Below, piece by piece: positions 24,000-36,814 of a DNA stretch of 64,000 bases. The number at the start of each line of letters is the position of its first letter. Position 1 is the stretch's first letter. This stretch comes from Maniola hyperantus. Taxonomy: Eukaryota > Arthropoda > Insecta > Lepidoptera > Nymphalidae. The stretch spans positions 9,783,852-9,847,851 of the forward strand of contig NC_048545.1 of the NCBI RefSeq assembly GCF_902806685.2. Reading direction: 5' to 3'. The position numbers were made by a program, and so were the translations under genes. Below the pieces are notes generated by a model. The model searched no databases and was not told the DNA's origin. It was given only the letters and a program-made list of their open reading frames with translations.

Positions 24000-24140
24000 A
24001 GGGTTCCGTACCTCAAAATGAAAAAGGAGCCCTTATAGGATCACTTTGTTATCTGTCTGTCTATCCGACGTAGGGCGTAAATTAGGAGTTTACAATTTGT
24101 GTAGTCCACGCAGACGAAGTCACGGGCATATTATACTAGT
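24000..24140 (+). repeat. Chimera of GGGTTCCGT repeat and Helitron 3' end
   Basis: Starts AGGGTTCCGTACCTCAAAA and reaches the GTCTGTCTATC stretch, then switches within a few bases to the Helitron family-A 3' part (TAGTCCACGCAGACGAAGTC). The switch lies near 24063. Confidence 0.6.
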
Positions 24141-24897
24141 TGATTTGAATATAAAAAGGTAGAGTAAAATAAACTTTTTGATTTAGGTACGTAGTATGGA
24201 TATCTTCAGAGTAGTACCTAACCATCAGAATCTGGCTAATCTCAGTAGGTATTATGAAACTTTTATCGTACTACAAAACTTACAATATTATTCCGAAAGT
24301 TTTCGTTCCCGTATCGTAATAGTGACATCGTTGGAATGGCAAAAAGATTTTCAGTTTAGTCGTTCGCCCTATAATAGGATGCATAAATCACAATAAAACT
24401 CACAGCATAGCGGCGCCATTCCTTCTCTAATTTATAGGTCTAACGTACCGAGGGAGTACTTTTCCAGAATAGTGGAATTACAAATTCGTGCACTCACTGT
24501 TCGCAGAACTAATCAACTAATAAAGTCAAAGACCTCAGCTGTGAATTACGTTTTTTCAGACTTTATTTCCACGCTCAGGTCGTAAATCGTTAATTATTTT
24601 AGAATGTTTTTATTCTACTCTACTAGAAGCATACTTAAAGTAATTTTCGTAAGTTTATAGTTCATAATATCAAACTGTGACAAAATGTCAGATGGCGATG
24701 TAACTCTTGAAACTATTAGACTAAGAGCCAACGCGTGCCAGACCTTCGTTATTTTATAAAAGCTGAAAGTTTCTTTGCGTATTGACCCCAACACTGGGAG
24801 GAACGTTTTTTCGGATGTTTGTTTGGATCATGGTGGCTTTGGGAGATAACAATATATATAATAAAGGTGTCAAAATCTTAAGTCAATGTATCAAGTA
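24141..24897. other. Non-coding
   Basis: No supported gene. The frame at 24196-24396 has no domain. Confidence 0.4.
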
Positions 24898-25072
24898 AAT
24901 TTTTTTTATATTTTCTTCAGAATAGTAGGTATAATCACGTCATGCTAACCCCCTACCAGACACCCTAAAACTTTTAAACTTTAAGGGTGTCTGGCAAAGG
25001 GTTGCCATGATACTAAGTGTCTGGCAATGTACGTGCTTTCTAATACTATTTTGAAGAAAATATAAAAAAATT
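24898..25072. mobile_element. Palindromic MITE, family P5
   Basis: Left arm TTTTTTTATATTTTCTTCAG pairs with right arm GAAGAAAATATAAAAAAATT, and AGACACCC pairs with GGGTGTCT around a short loop. About 175 bp, AT-rich, non-coding. Confidence 0.75.
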
Positions 25073-25750
25073 AGACTTGTGTTTTATTGTTATTATACAA
25101 TTTTAATTGTATAATATGTTGTACAAGTGAGTTGCCAAAGCCAAGTTCTGCAAGTTTTATTGCTATTGGATACTTAGCATAAGGCTGGACGTATTTTGGC
25201 TACTATCAATAATTATAAGCATTGAATCACTTTAGCTTATACTTAGCGTCCAAAATGAAGAGTAGTTCTCAGCGTCCCACTGGAATACTTAAAACAGCTA
25301 CTTTTGAAAAGAAAAGAAGCGATTCCTCAAGCAGTAGTAGCCAATCTGCACTCAGCCTTATACTATCGATGCATTTTCTGTAGTCAAAATGTAGTTTAGT
25401 AAGTAAACCAACTCAGTGAAATCCGTTCAGCATTTTATTCAAGTTGAATCTAGAACTTCATTGCTGATTTTTATTTGCTCTAAGCTAATTTTATTCAGAT
25501 TGTTGGTTCTAAATTTCAGAAAATTTTGAACAATATCTCACTCTGCTTTCTACTTGAAAACTAAAATTGTAATTTGCAACAATGGTACTGCCAGAAGCCT
25601 GACAGCGCTAATAAAAACTTGGCACCGAGCACCTTAACTTTTACTTTGAATATTCATAGCGCAAATTCACTCGGAAGTTTTGGTGAGAAATTATGATAAT
25701 AATTTTGTTGTAACTCTGAACCTCTTTCCGAGATTTTAAAACCATAAGTA
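25073..25750. other. Non-coding
   Basis: No gene or repeat recognised. Confidence 0.4.
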
Positions 25751-26061
25751 AAGCTGTGATAGTCTAGTGGTTAGGACGTCTGCCTTCTAATCGGAGGTCA
25801 GGGGTTTGATCCACGGGCACGCACCTCTAACTTTTCGGAGTTATACGTGCGCTTTAAATAATTAAATATCACTTGCTTTAACGGTGAAGGAAAACATCGT
25901 GAGGGAACCTGCATGCCTGAGAGTTCTCCATTAATGTTCTCAAAGGTGTGTGAAGTCTACCAATCCGTACATGGCCAGCGTGGTATGGCAAAACCCTTCT
26001 CACTCTGAGAGGAGATCCATGCTCTGTAGTGAGCCGGCTATGGGTTGATCATGATGATGAA
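25751..26061 (+). mobile_element. tRNA-derived SINE (Metulj-like)
   Basis: Head GCTGTGATAGTCTAGTGGTT, body AAAACATCGTGAGGGAACC, tail GGGTTGATCATGATGATGA. Small indels (GATCCACGGG in the B-box region) show decay. Confidence 0.8.
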
Positions 26062-26935
26062 GTACGAGTTTTACAATGTAAGTTACTAGCGTAATTCGAA
26101 TTAGGAAGCTAAAGCGGTACCTACCTAGTGAGCAGGTCAAATCCAAGCTCTCTCTCTGCGTAGTTTCTTGTTGCTGAGGGTCGTGTCCTCTTTCCATTAA
26201 TCACTTAATAGTAGGAGTTTTTTGAAATAATAATGCGGTGGGTTCCTAGTTCTTTCCGGAACGGAGGTAACCAACCTCAAAATCCGAACACCCATCTATT
26301 TACTGACTTTGGTCAACGTTGCTTAGTAACAATATGCATTGTCACAATAATTATGTCACACGTCTAACAACTGTGGAAGCTTTTCTCAACAAAGTTAACA
26401 TTATGAATAATGTCACTACAGTTTAGAACTGTGGCTACTTGTGGCGTTGTTTTAAAGTCTGAACGCTAAAAAGGGCTAACCTAGAAAAGTGACGGGAGTT
26501 TAAACTTCGGCACAATAATCTACATAATAGGTATAGGCAGCTACACTTTCAACAAATATCATAATACAGATGTAACGAAATTAGATGTTAATAATAAACG
26601 AGATGAATCCGAAACTAAATTGAATGAAATTATTATAATTTGCAGCAGCTGTAACACGTATTAAATTATAACATTCCACAATTACTTACGCAAACAATTC
26701 AAACTCTCGTGATATAATTTCAAATGTACGGGATAATATCATCGTTCAGATGCCATAAAATATTCGCGAAGCTATTTCCCGTGGTGGCGTATAACCTTTT
26801 CATTATTACTATCATTGTTTGATTACAATGGGATATTACCTACTCGTAGCTTGTTAGGAGTGCCGTAAATAAGCACTTTGTATTGTAAGGAAATTGAGTT
26901 CCACTACCCAAATAGAACGCAGGCCGTCAAATCTA
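26062..26935. other. Non-coding
   Basis: No gene or repeat recognised. Confidence 0.4.
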
Positions 26936-27152
26936 TCCTACCCATATTATAAATGCAAAAGTGTGTTTGCTTGTTGGTTTGTACTTCAATTATGCCGCAA
27001 CAGAGCAACGGATCCACATATTTTTTTACATGGGTATACTAGTTAAAAACCTGGAGAGTGACATAAGCTACTTTTTATCCCGGAAAATTAAAGAGTTCTC
27101 AGTGGTTTTAAAAACCTCATTCCACGCGGACGAAGTCGTAAGCATCAGCTAG
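26936..27152 (+). mobile_element. Lep1-type Helitron
   Basis: TCCTACCCATATTATAAATG start, TTTTTATCCCGGAAAATTA, GACGAAGTCGTAAGC and end CATCAGCTAG before T. Confidence 0.75.
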
Positions 27153-27857
27153 TTGAGAACAATAGCATATTGAGAAGTAGGGTATCTGTTTTTGAACTTA
27201 ATAAGTTGAGCGTTTTTGACAAAATGGCTAGCTAATGTTTTGCGCACAGAATGAGTCTGGCTGTGCAACGCAATGCAGCCGCGCGGATTAGTATCTATCT
27301 TAACTATGAAAATATTTTTTATAGAGTCGGGAACTTAACAAAAATCAACATTTTTATGTCGCAGAAGTTTCATGACTGAAAAAGGGAATCATTGTGAAAA
27401 ATAGACCCGACATTTTGTCTAAAAGGTCCATAGAATACGGAAATCCTATTCATTCAGATTGAAAAACGAGCTCAGTTCGGATACGACTATGTTCAGGAAA
27501 TATTCAAAAGCGAGGGACGAAACAAAAGGTGATATGCAAGAAGATTTACGAACAGTTTGCAGCGCAATGATATGACATCTATTATGCTACCTTTTGAAAT
27601 TTATACTTCTGAGTACTTTTGCATGAATCATTTAATACAAAAGTTTGTAGGAAGGAAATAGGTAAAGTTATTAAGTATTACAAATTCTGAAGATTTGAAA
27701 CGCTCCGTGATTATTTTTAAAATAATGTATAGAGTCATCATGGACCTAAACAGCTCTAGATAAAAACATATATAACACGTACACTTCTTATCTTAAAATT
27801 GCTTTAAGATATTTGAAAGATTTTTAGCTACTCCAGAGATATGATTTAGGTCTCATT
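27153..27857. other. Non-coding
   Basis: No gene or repeat recognised. Confidence 0.4.
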
Positions 27858-28196
27858 AAGTTGAGCTAGCGAAGCTGTGGTAGCCTAGTGGTTAGGACGT
27901 CCGACTTCCAATCGGAGGCCGGGGGTTCGATCCCGGGCACGCACCTCTAACTTTTCGGAGTTATGTGCGTTTTTAAGTAATTAAATATCACTTGCTTTAA
28001 CGGTGAAGGAAAACATCGTGAGGAAACCTGCATGCCTGAGAGTTCTCCATAACGTTCTCAAAGGTGTGTGAAGTCTGCCAATCCGCACTTGGCCAGCGTG
28101 GTAGACTATGGCCAAAACCCTTCTCACTCTGAGAGGAGACCCGTGCTCTGTAGTGAGCCGGCGATGGGTTGATCATGATGATGAAGTTAAGCTGGA
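27858..28196 (+). mobile_element. tRNA-derived SINE (Metulj-like) with flanking duplication
   Basis: Reference copy for the family: tRNA-like head GCTGTGGTAGCCTAGTGGTT, B box GGTTCGATCCC at 27924-27934, tail GATCATGATGATGA. AAGTTGAGCT before (27858) and AAGTTAAGCT after (28184) form an imperfect target-site duplication, the mark of LINE-mediated insertion. Short frames across it on both strands are chance frames. Confidence 0.88.
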
Positions 28197-28561
28197 GCTT
28201 CCTATGAGAGCACTGCCGCTCCATGAAGTGTGGTATCCTACGGTATATGACACAGTAACGTTATTAAGCGGTGGGAGTATGACGGTCGACTTAAAAGCCT
28301 AAACAGTTTTCACACGGCTTTTTTTCAATAGCGGTACATAAGAATCACAATTGGAGCGGCGATGAAAAAAAAATTGTAAAAAAGTCTATGTTTAAAAAGT
28401 AAAAAGGGGGCTGGGTAGCGGCAATGAATATTATTAAAAATATGGGAATAGTGAGCAAACGTGCGGGTCACCTGATGTTAAGTGTTTACCGCCGCCCATG
28501 AACATTTGCACTTGGAATGATGGAAATTGAATTCAGCACACGTTATGGCGCGTAAATCTTT
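28197..28561. other. Non-coding
   Basis: No gene or repeat recognised. Confidence 0.4.
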
Positions 28562-29055
28562 ATTATCATCATTATCAACCGATAGACGTCCACTGCTAGC
28601 CATATAAGTCTCTTGGAGTGATCCACACACCACGGACTTGTGCTGCCTGAATGCAGCGGCTCCCTGCGACTTGCTTGATTAATTAATTAATTAATTAATT
28701 TATTTATTTATTATTACATTACAAACAATATACACTAACAGTCTTAACTAAAGCGTGTACATGCAAAGTTATTACAGCTAATTAGTAATCACATTCTAAA
28801 AAAATCACAAAAGTACTTAACTATATTATAATCTATTTAAATAGAAAAAAATTGCTTTTATGAAAGCTGTATCTTTTTGATAAAACACGTCGGCATCTGG
28901 GAGTTGATGCAGCATCTCGTTTATCCGTTTGATGTAAGTCTGTCCACCTCTGCGGTCCACCTAGTGGGGGGGGGGGGGGGGGGTCTTCCGACGCTACGCT
29001 TTCCGGTGCGAAATCGCCATTCTAGCACCTTGGGACCCTAACGTCTATCGCGTAC
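28562..29055 (-). pseudogene. RTE-type LINE remnants, interrupted
   Basis: On the minus strand, 29040-28984 encodes V-L-E-W-R..G-K-R-S-V-G-R-P, the conserved end of RTE-clade proteins, and 28680-28562 gives the last codons and the GGACGTCTATCGG tail. Between them lies about 300 bp that is AT-rich with an ATTA-type run (28683-28720). An 18-base G run (28966-28983) falls in the Gly-Arg-Pro-Pro codons. Dead copy. Confidence 0.55.
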
Positions 29056-30073
29056 ATAATATGCTAAATAGGCCTACAAAGAGAAATGTCCATTGTAGGC
29101 TGTAGTCAAGATAATTTTATGTTATTTTCAAAATTATTAAGACGACGTGTTAGTATACTTTGCTTTTATGGTAACTACACAGAATTAACTTGAAGGTTAA
29201 TCGAGTGTTATCAAAGGCTCTATTGTGCCTTGAAAGGTTAACGAAGCCCTTTTAGGAGAGTGTTTGGGCAGCCTGTCCAGAATGTTACCAACAACAAACT
29301 AATGGGCAAACAACTAAAGCGGCTTGCGGCACCTAAATAAGTTTATTCAATTTATTATGTGGATTTATTTAATTTAGTTACGCGGGTTGAGCATTTCGCC
29401 TGAGGGTGGCGTCACTTAGTTTTAGTTAATTTAATGGAAAAGTGCTTTGAACATTAGTTTGGATTTCAACACTTTTGTTAAATAAATTATCCCAAGATTG
29501 AGCACATTCATTTGTTTTCATGCAAAACTTTGTATATGCGTACTCTTGAGGTTGAATTCTCTGTGAAGTAAGTAAGTTTAGCCCGTGCAATTTATTAAAA
29601 CTGGTTTTATATAATTTGGCAAACCATAGAACATAGATATTAGTTTTTGAAACGTGTCTACAAAATTACATTGAGTTTGATTGTTTAATTTGATTTAACA
29701 TAAATTAATATTTGAATGAAAACCAAACTACGTTTGTATGGAGCGAGTTTATGTTCAAAGTCTCAAGCAATTCTAGCAGTCTTTAAAAATAAATCACGTA
29801 ATAATAATAGATAATATGTCATTTATTATGAACACAGTTAAAATAAATCGGTTTAATTAAGCTAAAACGATGTAGGTAAAACCGTAAAACCTTTGTACAC
29901 ATGACAAAAGGCTAAACCGGATCTTACATTGGAATCTTCTCTTTTATTCGTATTTGAATTCAACTTTTGTAACAAAGACGGGATTACAGCTCTTGAAACA
30001 CAACATCTTTTGTATATTTGCATAAGTTATCTGCGAACGCGCACTCCGCATATTGCCGTAAATATTTAAGACC
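29056..30073. other. Non-coding
   Basis: No gene or repeat recognised. Confidence 0.4.
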
Positions 30074-30195
30074 TATAACCTGCGACAGGTCGAGATGGCA
30101 ATCAAGCATAAGGCAGGGGGACGCCCCGCATACCCGTAAGTCACTCACGCTCTCTCGCACACGATTAGCGCGGGGGCTCTGCGGGTAATGAATGC
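30074..30195. mobile_element. GC-rich palindromic MITE, family P2, right arm lost
   Basis: GCGACAGGTCGAGATGGCAA start and GCGGGGGCTCTGCGGGT centre. The right inverted arm is missing. Confidence 0.65.
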
Positions 30196-30361
30196 GGTGG
30201 AACATTTTCAAATAATCGCAGGTGTAGCGTTATGCAAGTCATCTTTTGATAGAGGTATGCTGATGTAATATACGGGTGAGTATATTACCAATACCAATGT
30301 AGCTTTTCAATACAAGTTGTGTACAATAAGAACCACGACAAGTGTGTAAGTACCTATATTA

Positions 30362-30598
30362 CTGGCTGATGCCCATGACTTCATCTGCGTGAAATTAGGT
30401 TTTTTAAAAATCCCGTGGGAACTCTTTGATTTCCCGGGATTAAAAATAGCCTATCTCGCTCTCCATGTCTTTAACTATATCCATTCAAAAAATCACGTCA
30501 ATCCGTTGCTTCGTTGCAGCGTGATTGAAGGATAAACCCACAAACGAACAAAACCAATAAACCAACAAACAACCACACTTTCGCATTTATAATATGGG
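30362..30598 (-). mobile_element. Lep1-type Helitron, minus strand
   Basis: GGCTGATGCCCATGACTTCA at the 3' end (minus), CCCGTGGGAACTCTTTGATT, and CTTTCGCATTTATAATATGG at the 5' end. Middle carries ACCAACAAAC-type repeats. Confidence 0.75.
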
Positions 30599-30890
30599 TA
30601 CTGATATGGGTACTGATACATTTTAAATGTACTTTTCCATATAAGTTGGATATAATAAGAACAACAGCAGATATGCGCAGCTTTTTCACTCTGATGATTT
30701 TAAGAGCGAGGACCAGACCAGGTGTTCACGGTACTCACTCTTCCTTTATCCAAGCTTGGGACTGGTACTGTAAGATCTCAATGGCGGAGTTATAATCTCT
30801 ATAATAATCTAGCCGTAGTTGCCATTAAACTTAAGAAAAATTATTATGTACCTATTTTTAAACTTATTTAAACAGTTTTAATACGTTTAA

Positions 30891-31200
30891 AAAGCAGTGA
30901 TAGTCTAGTGGTCGTGGTCGTGGGTTCAGTCCCGGGCACCTTTAATTTTTCGAGGTTATGTGCATTTTAAGCATTTAAATATCACTTTGCTTAAACAGTG
31001 AAGGGAAGCATCCTGAGGAAACCTGCACGCTTAAGAGCTGTCCATAATTTTATCAAAGGTGTGCGTGTGTGTTCTTTAATAAATTTCTCCAAGCTTACCA
31101 ATCCGCAAATAACGCACTTGGCCAGCGTGGTAGAATATGGCTCTTTTTATCCTGAGAGGAAACCCATACTCAGTAATGAACCAGCGATGAATTGTGATGA
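30891..31200 (+). mobile_element. tRNA-derived SINE, head rearranged
   Basis: AGCAGTGATAGTCTAGTGGT then a TCGTGGTCGTGGG duplication replacing part of the tRNA domain. Body GAGGAAACCTGCACGC and a diverged 3' part. Confidence 0.7.
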
Positions 31201-31736
31201 AAACAGTTACTGACTACTCGTAAAAACTAACGTTGTTGTTTATCAGTTCAGTATTTTGCAAGTTTGATAGTAAATCACAAAACTGGCCCGACTGTTAAAT
31301 CCTAAATCGAAACAAGATAAACTGGTCCGTCGCGTAAATCCGTATAAAACCGTAAAACGTTCGAAAATGATTTATAGTTGGACGGATCTGAGCCTTCGTA
31401 CAAAAACAGATTATCGAAATCCCTGTTATTCCAGCAATCGATTTAGCTCACAGATTTGCGAACATATAAATGCGCCATGTACATTTTTTACACGACTGTC
31501 CAAAAAAGTAGTGTAATGTTTTCAGTGTTTATGTAATGTACCTATGCAAGTTTCTTTATTCCACCATAACTTCTAAATGCTTGAACAAATTTAGATGTAT
31601 GTGATATCGTTGGAATCCTGATAACATTCCAAGTGACAGCAGTCTTTATTTTCTATATTTCAGTCAGCATAATTTTTTTGGGAAAAACTAAATATTATGG
31701 TAATATTTATATAATATATATAATAATAACCCATCC
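31201..31736. other. Non-coding
   Basis: No gene or repeat recognised. Confidence 0.4.
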
Positions 31737-31957
31737 TTCCATAGTAATATTATACATGCGGAAGTGTGGCTCTCTGTATGTTTGTCTGTTATCTTTGTAC
31801 AGTCCATCCTTTTAAACGATTTTGAACAAAGGACAGAGATAGCTTGCATCCCGGAGAAAGATATGGGCTACTTTTTTATCTCGGAGAATTTACAATTTCC
31901 CACGGGATTTTAAACACCTGAATCCATGAGGATGAAGTCACATGATGGCATGATCTA
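31737..31957 (+). mobile_element. Lep1-type Helitron
   Basis: TAGTAATATTATACATGCGG start, CAGAGATAGCTTGCATCCCG, CCCACGGGATTTTAAAC, end GATCTAG before T. Confidence 0.7.
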
Positions 31958-34159
31958 GTTTAAAATTATTTCCCGGCCCTGCGAGTGTACGGTGTGAAGG
32001 AAATCTTCTCTTATTTGCATTATTAAGTATAATTTATAATACTTTAGTGCTGATTTCACCAACGCCGAGTAACGTTTTATCGAGGAATAAACTGAGCCAA
32101 AATATCAAATTTATTCTCGGATATATAAGACTTATTTTACTTTGGTGAAATCGGCCCTTATACGTGCATACACCTACACTAATTAATTGAATTTACCGAA
32201 TCCCAAATCAAAACAAGTTCCCTTTGTGTAAATTCATATAAATCCGCAAAATACTTCAATAGGTTTATAATTGCCCCAAACTGAATCTTTGTACAAAAAC
32301 AAATTATTAAGTACTTTTACCTATCGGAATTACTCTCATTCCAGCAATCGGTTAAGCGCACGGATTTTCAAATGAATAAAACCACCATCTCGTTTTACTC
32401 TACAATTTATAAAATTATTGATTTCGTAATTATTTAAACTGTTTCTTTTCTAGCTTTTACACGCTTTGAGTATTATGTAAATATTGGAGAGATTGTTTTA
32501 GGGCCGACGCTTTCTCGTTATCAAAGGAATTTTACACAAAAACGACTTCATATTTTTAAAATGTTTCATCCCTCACGTGAATTTATGTGTGAATTTCGTT
32601 TCTAAACCCTGTGTATTACAGTAGCACCTGAAATATCCCTGTCATAAAATAAAAACACTCGCAAAAAATCCGTTACGTCCAAAAAATATTGAGATTGTCG
32701 TTTTGTTTATTTCGTCCATTTATTGTGTGAATATTTCATGATACTTTAGGCATTTTATGTGAATGATTGTTGTTGCGTTAGGTGTAATGCTTTGTTATTT
32801 ATTTTACGGTTTTCATTATATTGGTGTTTGGTGTATTAGATCATATATTACCCTATGTTCAATCTCTCGCGACTGTTAAATACGAGAAACGATTTCAATT
32901 CAAACATACATAATGTTTTGTTTAAATTTTTTTTGAATTTACTTATGTATAAAAGAATATCCAACAAGTAGCCACGTGGTTGCCGCTCTTTTACGTTGTC
33001 CACGCGGTTCCCGTGCGTCGTCTGCGTGATTGCCGCGTTGCCACTTTGCTCGTTTAATTTAAAACATACTTTGTAAATATAATTTAAAGCACGATATTAT
33101 ACTACTACAATGTGCTTCATCTGCAATGAAATTGTAGGTACCATGTGGCGGGCATTTATAGGCGCAAAGAGATTCGTGTCAAATAAACGCGCCCTTAAGC
33201 GTCCTATCTCCGATAAACACCCAGAACTCGCGGCTTAAAAAATCTTGCTTGAACTTGTAAAAAATAAAAATGAAAATCGTGTTTTGTGGATAGCCTCAAG
33301 GCAACACGGTCGGGCAAAGTTTCCTCCAGCCCAGGCTGTCTAGTACAATCTGTTATATTTTATTTTTCATTGAAACATAATTGTTTTACTGAAATAGACA
33401 ATTTTATTTGACCGTACAGTGGTTATCATAATCTCAATCTCAGATTTTAAAATTTCTTGTATTTGAGTAGATTCAAACTATTTTCATTCAACTGTTCAAC
33501 AGTTTTATCAGTAAAAATTCTGTTTTAAGTTATTTTACCTTTTACAAGTTTGCTATTTAATCTCAGTGGCGTATGGCCCTTGGTTCTGTCTGGTAGTATT
33601 TTACGGCTCATCTTTTCAACCGGTTGTATTTAGTACGTACGTACGTTAATATATCCAAAAACACCAAATCTATTTAACTATGTATTGTAGTTTCATTTAC
33701 CTATATACCCATTACAAATGAGTAGGCAGATCAAGTCGTATCTAATTTCATACATATCCGTTTCATGTGTTTCGAATAAAACCAAACAAAATTGCCTAGT
33801 AACGATGAATGTAGGGACAAGGCCTTCTCTATTAAAGTAAAGGGTTAGAAAACCCTCGGCGTTGCTGAGTCATCTTGCTTATTAGATATCCGAGAACTCC
33901 TGTCATGTTTTCCTTTGTTACATGGTACGCGATCGAATAACTACTTCATCATTATACTGTACGTCAAACCAAAATTCCTAAAATATCTGCTATTAAAATA
34001 CCTTTGTAATTTTTATAGGTAGGTACGATAAGTAACTTACGCTATAAATTACATAATATATACCACGCGCGAATTCGCGGAGAAAAGTGTGTAGGTAAGT
34101 TTGTCACACTATGTATTTGAGAGCTGGTAGATAAGCCTGGGGATGAACAAATATTCCTA
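31958..34159. other. Non-coding
   Basis: No supported gene in 2.2 kb. The part 32965-33090 is GC-richer (CCACGTGGTTGCCGCTC, CACGCGGTTCCCGTGCG) but has no open frame or repeat that I can name. Confidence 0.4.
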
Positions 34160-34655
34160 TTCTGAAAAACTAATTCCACGTGGACGAAGTCGTGAGCATT
34201 ATCTGTTATAATATATAGTTAGCTTGCATCCTGTAAAAGGATATAGGTTAATTTTATCCCGAAAATTTGAGTTGCGTTCAGATTTTTAAGAACCTATATC
34301 CACGCAAACAGTCACGAGCTTCAACTAGGATGCTCCCGACATGGTCCTCGTAGATTTAAATATTTAAAGATCGCGTGGGAAGTTTTTAATTTTCCGGCCT
34401 ATGTCCAAATCTAGGCTACAAGCTATCACTATAGAAAAAAATAGATGTTGCCCGCAAATTCATTCACGTGGATTTAGGTTTTAAAGAATCCTTTACGAAG
34501 AGGAACTCTGACAAAAAAAATAGCTATCATTTCCCGGGAGGCAAGCTATCTCTGCGCCATATTTCGTCAAAATCGATTGAACGGATGGGCCGTGAACAGT
34601 TAGCAGACACAGACAGATAGACAACTTTCACATTTAAATAATATTAGTATGGCTT
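34160..34655. mobile_element. Lep1-type Helitron fragments, converging
   Basis: 34160-34330 reads on the plus strand (CCACGTGGACGAAGTCGTG, TAGTTAGCTTGCATCC, end TCAACTAGG). 34330-34655 reads on the minus strand (TTCACGTGGATTTAGGTTT, CGATTGAACGGATGGGCC, 5' end TAAATAATATTAGTATGG). Two partial copies in each direction. Confidence 0.65.
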
Positions 34656-35616
34656 TTGGCTATGGATAGTGTATATTGCATTTACTACTCTATATATTAC
34701 TTTGTGAAGCTATTGGTGTTAGTAGATAATATGACATAACTTACTAATAATATTAACTATGAAATAAATTGGCACTGTGACATAAAGTAATAATATTTCG
34801 CATCCAATGTAGGGACAATGTTTATATCAAATTATTCCTACTACTCTACGCAGCGATAAACAACTTGACTCGGCAATTTCCGTTAGACATCCGAACATAG
34901 CCGAATATCTTTATTTTGTGACGAAGAGAAGCGATAGTCGCGTAGCGGTTTCAGGTCGCATCGTAGCCGACGTAAACGGCTACGCGCCTACGTTACCGCT
35001 ACGGAAATTCAGACCGTTAAATGGACTAAAATTGTTAATTTTAACGTGAAATTTCTGATGAACTGAGTGTTGAATATATTATGAAAATAGTCTCAGATAT
35101 GTTTCTTGTGCTTTTGGATATTTATGACTAGAAGGTAAGTTTAGTTGTATGAAATATATTTTTAAAACTGAAAATCGCTATATTGTCATCATTTATCATG
35201 ATGACTTTATGGTTATGAGCAAAAACCAATATGGTAATTATGGTTTACTTTTATTATATGTTTATAATATTATGTTTTACACAATACGGTGGTGACCTTT
35301 AACTTTAATAAGAATGCTAATTATTACTATTTTGGATTTTTGATGCCGAAAATAATAGTCTTCGCATTATTGCCTTTCAATGAAACCGGTTTTGGGGCAC
35401 ATCAGTTGGATGGTTTCAGTCTTTAATGGACACAGGTAGAAACATTTTGTCTTTTACATACCAACCTATATATACATTTAATAAAAGAAAAATATAACAA
35501 GGTAAACCTTTCAAGTTGAAATGACCTATTACCGTTCGTTCACTTCTATTTATAGCTTACCCTTAAACTAATTGAATAAACTCTATTAGTGGTTCAGCCA
35601 TGACAGCGCTAAAGGT
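34656..35616. other. Non-coding, with a GC-rich inverted-repeat patch
   Basis: 34940-35010 holds GTAGCGGTTTCAGG, CGTAGCCGACGT and AACGGCTACGCG..ACCGCTAC, parts of which pair. Possibly another MITE. No gene. Confidence 0.35.
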
Positions 35617-35915
35617 TTCTTCATCACCCGCCTACTACTGAGAATAGTTCTCCGCTGCAGAAAACAGGTCCTAGGTCATGGTCCACTTGGCCAGAAGTGT
35701 GGATTGGCAAACATCACACACCTTTGAGCACATTATGAAGACCTTTAGTTATGCGAGTTTCCTCACAATGGTTTCCTTCATCGTTAAAAGAATTTAATTG
35801 TTTAAAACGCACGTAGCTCCGAAAATTTAAAAAATGCGTGACCTGACAGGATCAAACTCCAGACATCCCCGAATAGAAGGTCAAACTCGTAACTACTTGG
35901 GTATCAGCAGTTAAG
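35617..35915 (-). mobile_element. tRNA-derived SINE, minus strand, diverged
   Basis: TTCATCACCCGCCTACTACT, GGTCATGGTCCACTTGGCC, TGCGAGTTTCCTCACAATGG and CAGGATCAAACTCC (B-box region) in order on the minus strand. Confidence 0.65.
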
Positions 35916-36433
35916 CTCAGGTTTGACAATGGACAATTTTGAAAAATACCAACTCTGATAATATAAAACTGGTTTGAACTTTGCAAAGTCAAAGGCAAGG
36001 AAAAATAAAGGCAATATTTCTGTGCTGCCCTTGAGAGTTACGTTTCTACGTGTAGCAAAACATTGTTTTTCTCTTAATTAACTTTTTATTGTTTTGAAAG
36101 CGTTTATGCAAAAAATCCAAGATTTTAACAATCTTACGACTCAGCAAGCTTATTTTTTTTCAGTTTAAGCAACTTAAATTTTATTTGTTTCTAATTAAGT
36201 ATGTACCTACATGTCAACACCAAGGGCTTGTCACGCATGGCGCAACATTTCCATTATAATATTAAAATGACTTAGTTAACTTCTAGTTAATTATTTTTAA
36301 ACAGAAAGTCTGGAGATATAAAGTGTTACACTTTAATTAAAATGAATTTATGTTCAAGGTATGATGACCTCTAATGTGAATTTCTAGTAGGTACATTCGT
36401 TATTTATTTCTTGGCTTAGTTTATTTTTATTTT
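35916..36433. other. Non-coding
   Basis: No gene or repeat recognised. Confidence 0.4.
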
Positions 36434-36610
36434 TAGGGTTCTGTACGTCAAAAGGAAAAACGGAATCTTTACAGGATCACTTTGTTGTCTGTCTGTCTAT
36501 CTGTCTGTCAGAAACGTAGAGGGTACTTCCCTTGACCTAGAATCATGTTTGGCAGGAAGGTAGGTCTTATAGCAGATATGAGGGGAAAAATCTAAAAACC
36601 ATACAAATGC
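36434..36610 (+). repeat. GGGTTCCGT repeat, 5' part
   Basis: TAGGGTTCTGTACGTCAAAA, GTCTGTCTGTCTATC, CTTGACCTAGAATCATG and GGGGAAAAATCTAAAAACC. The 3' half is missing. Confidence 0.65.
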
Positions 36611-36814
36611 AATTTGTATCTAAACTACACATTTTTACAGAAATCTAAAACCAGAAGCACTGTACTTAATTTTACGAAGGTATCTACAAAATTTTAGTAA
36701 GTTGATTAGTAAATATTCAAATGAGAGAAAAAAATAGGCTTGTTTGAGCTCGCTATGAATAAATTCCTCTAAAACTCCTCTTTATAAGGATTACCTCTAA
36801 AAGGATATTATAAA

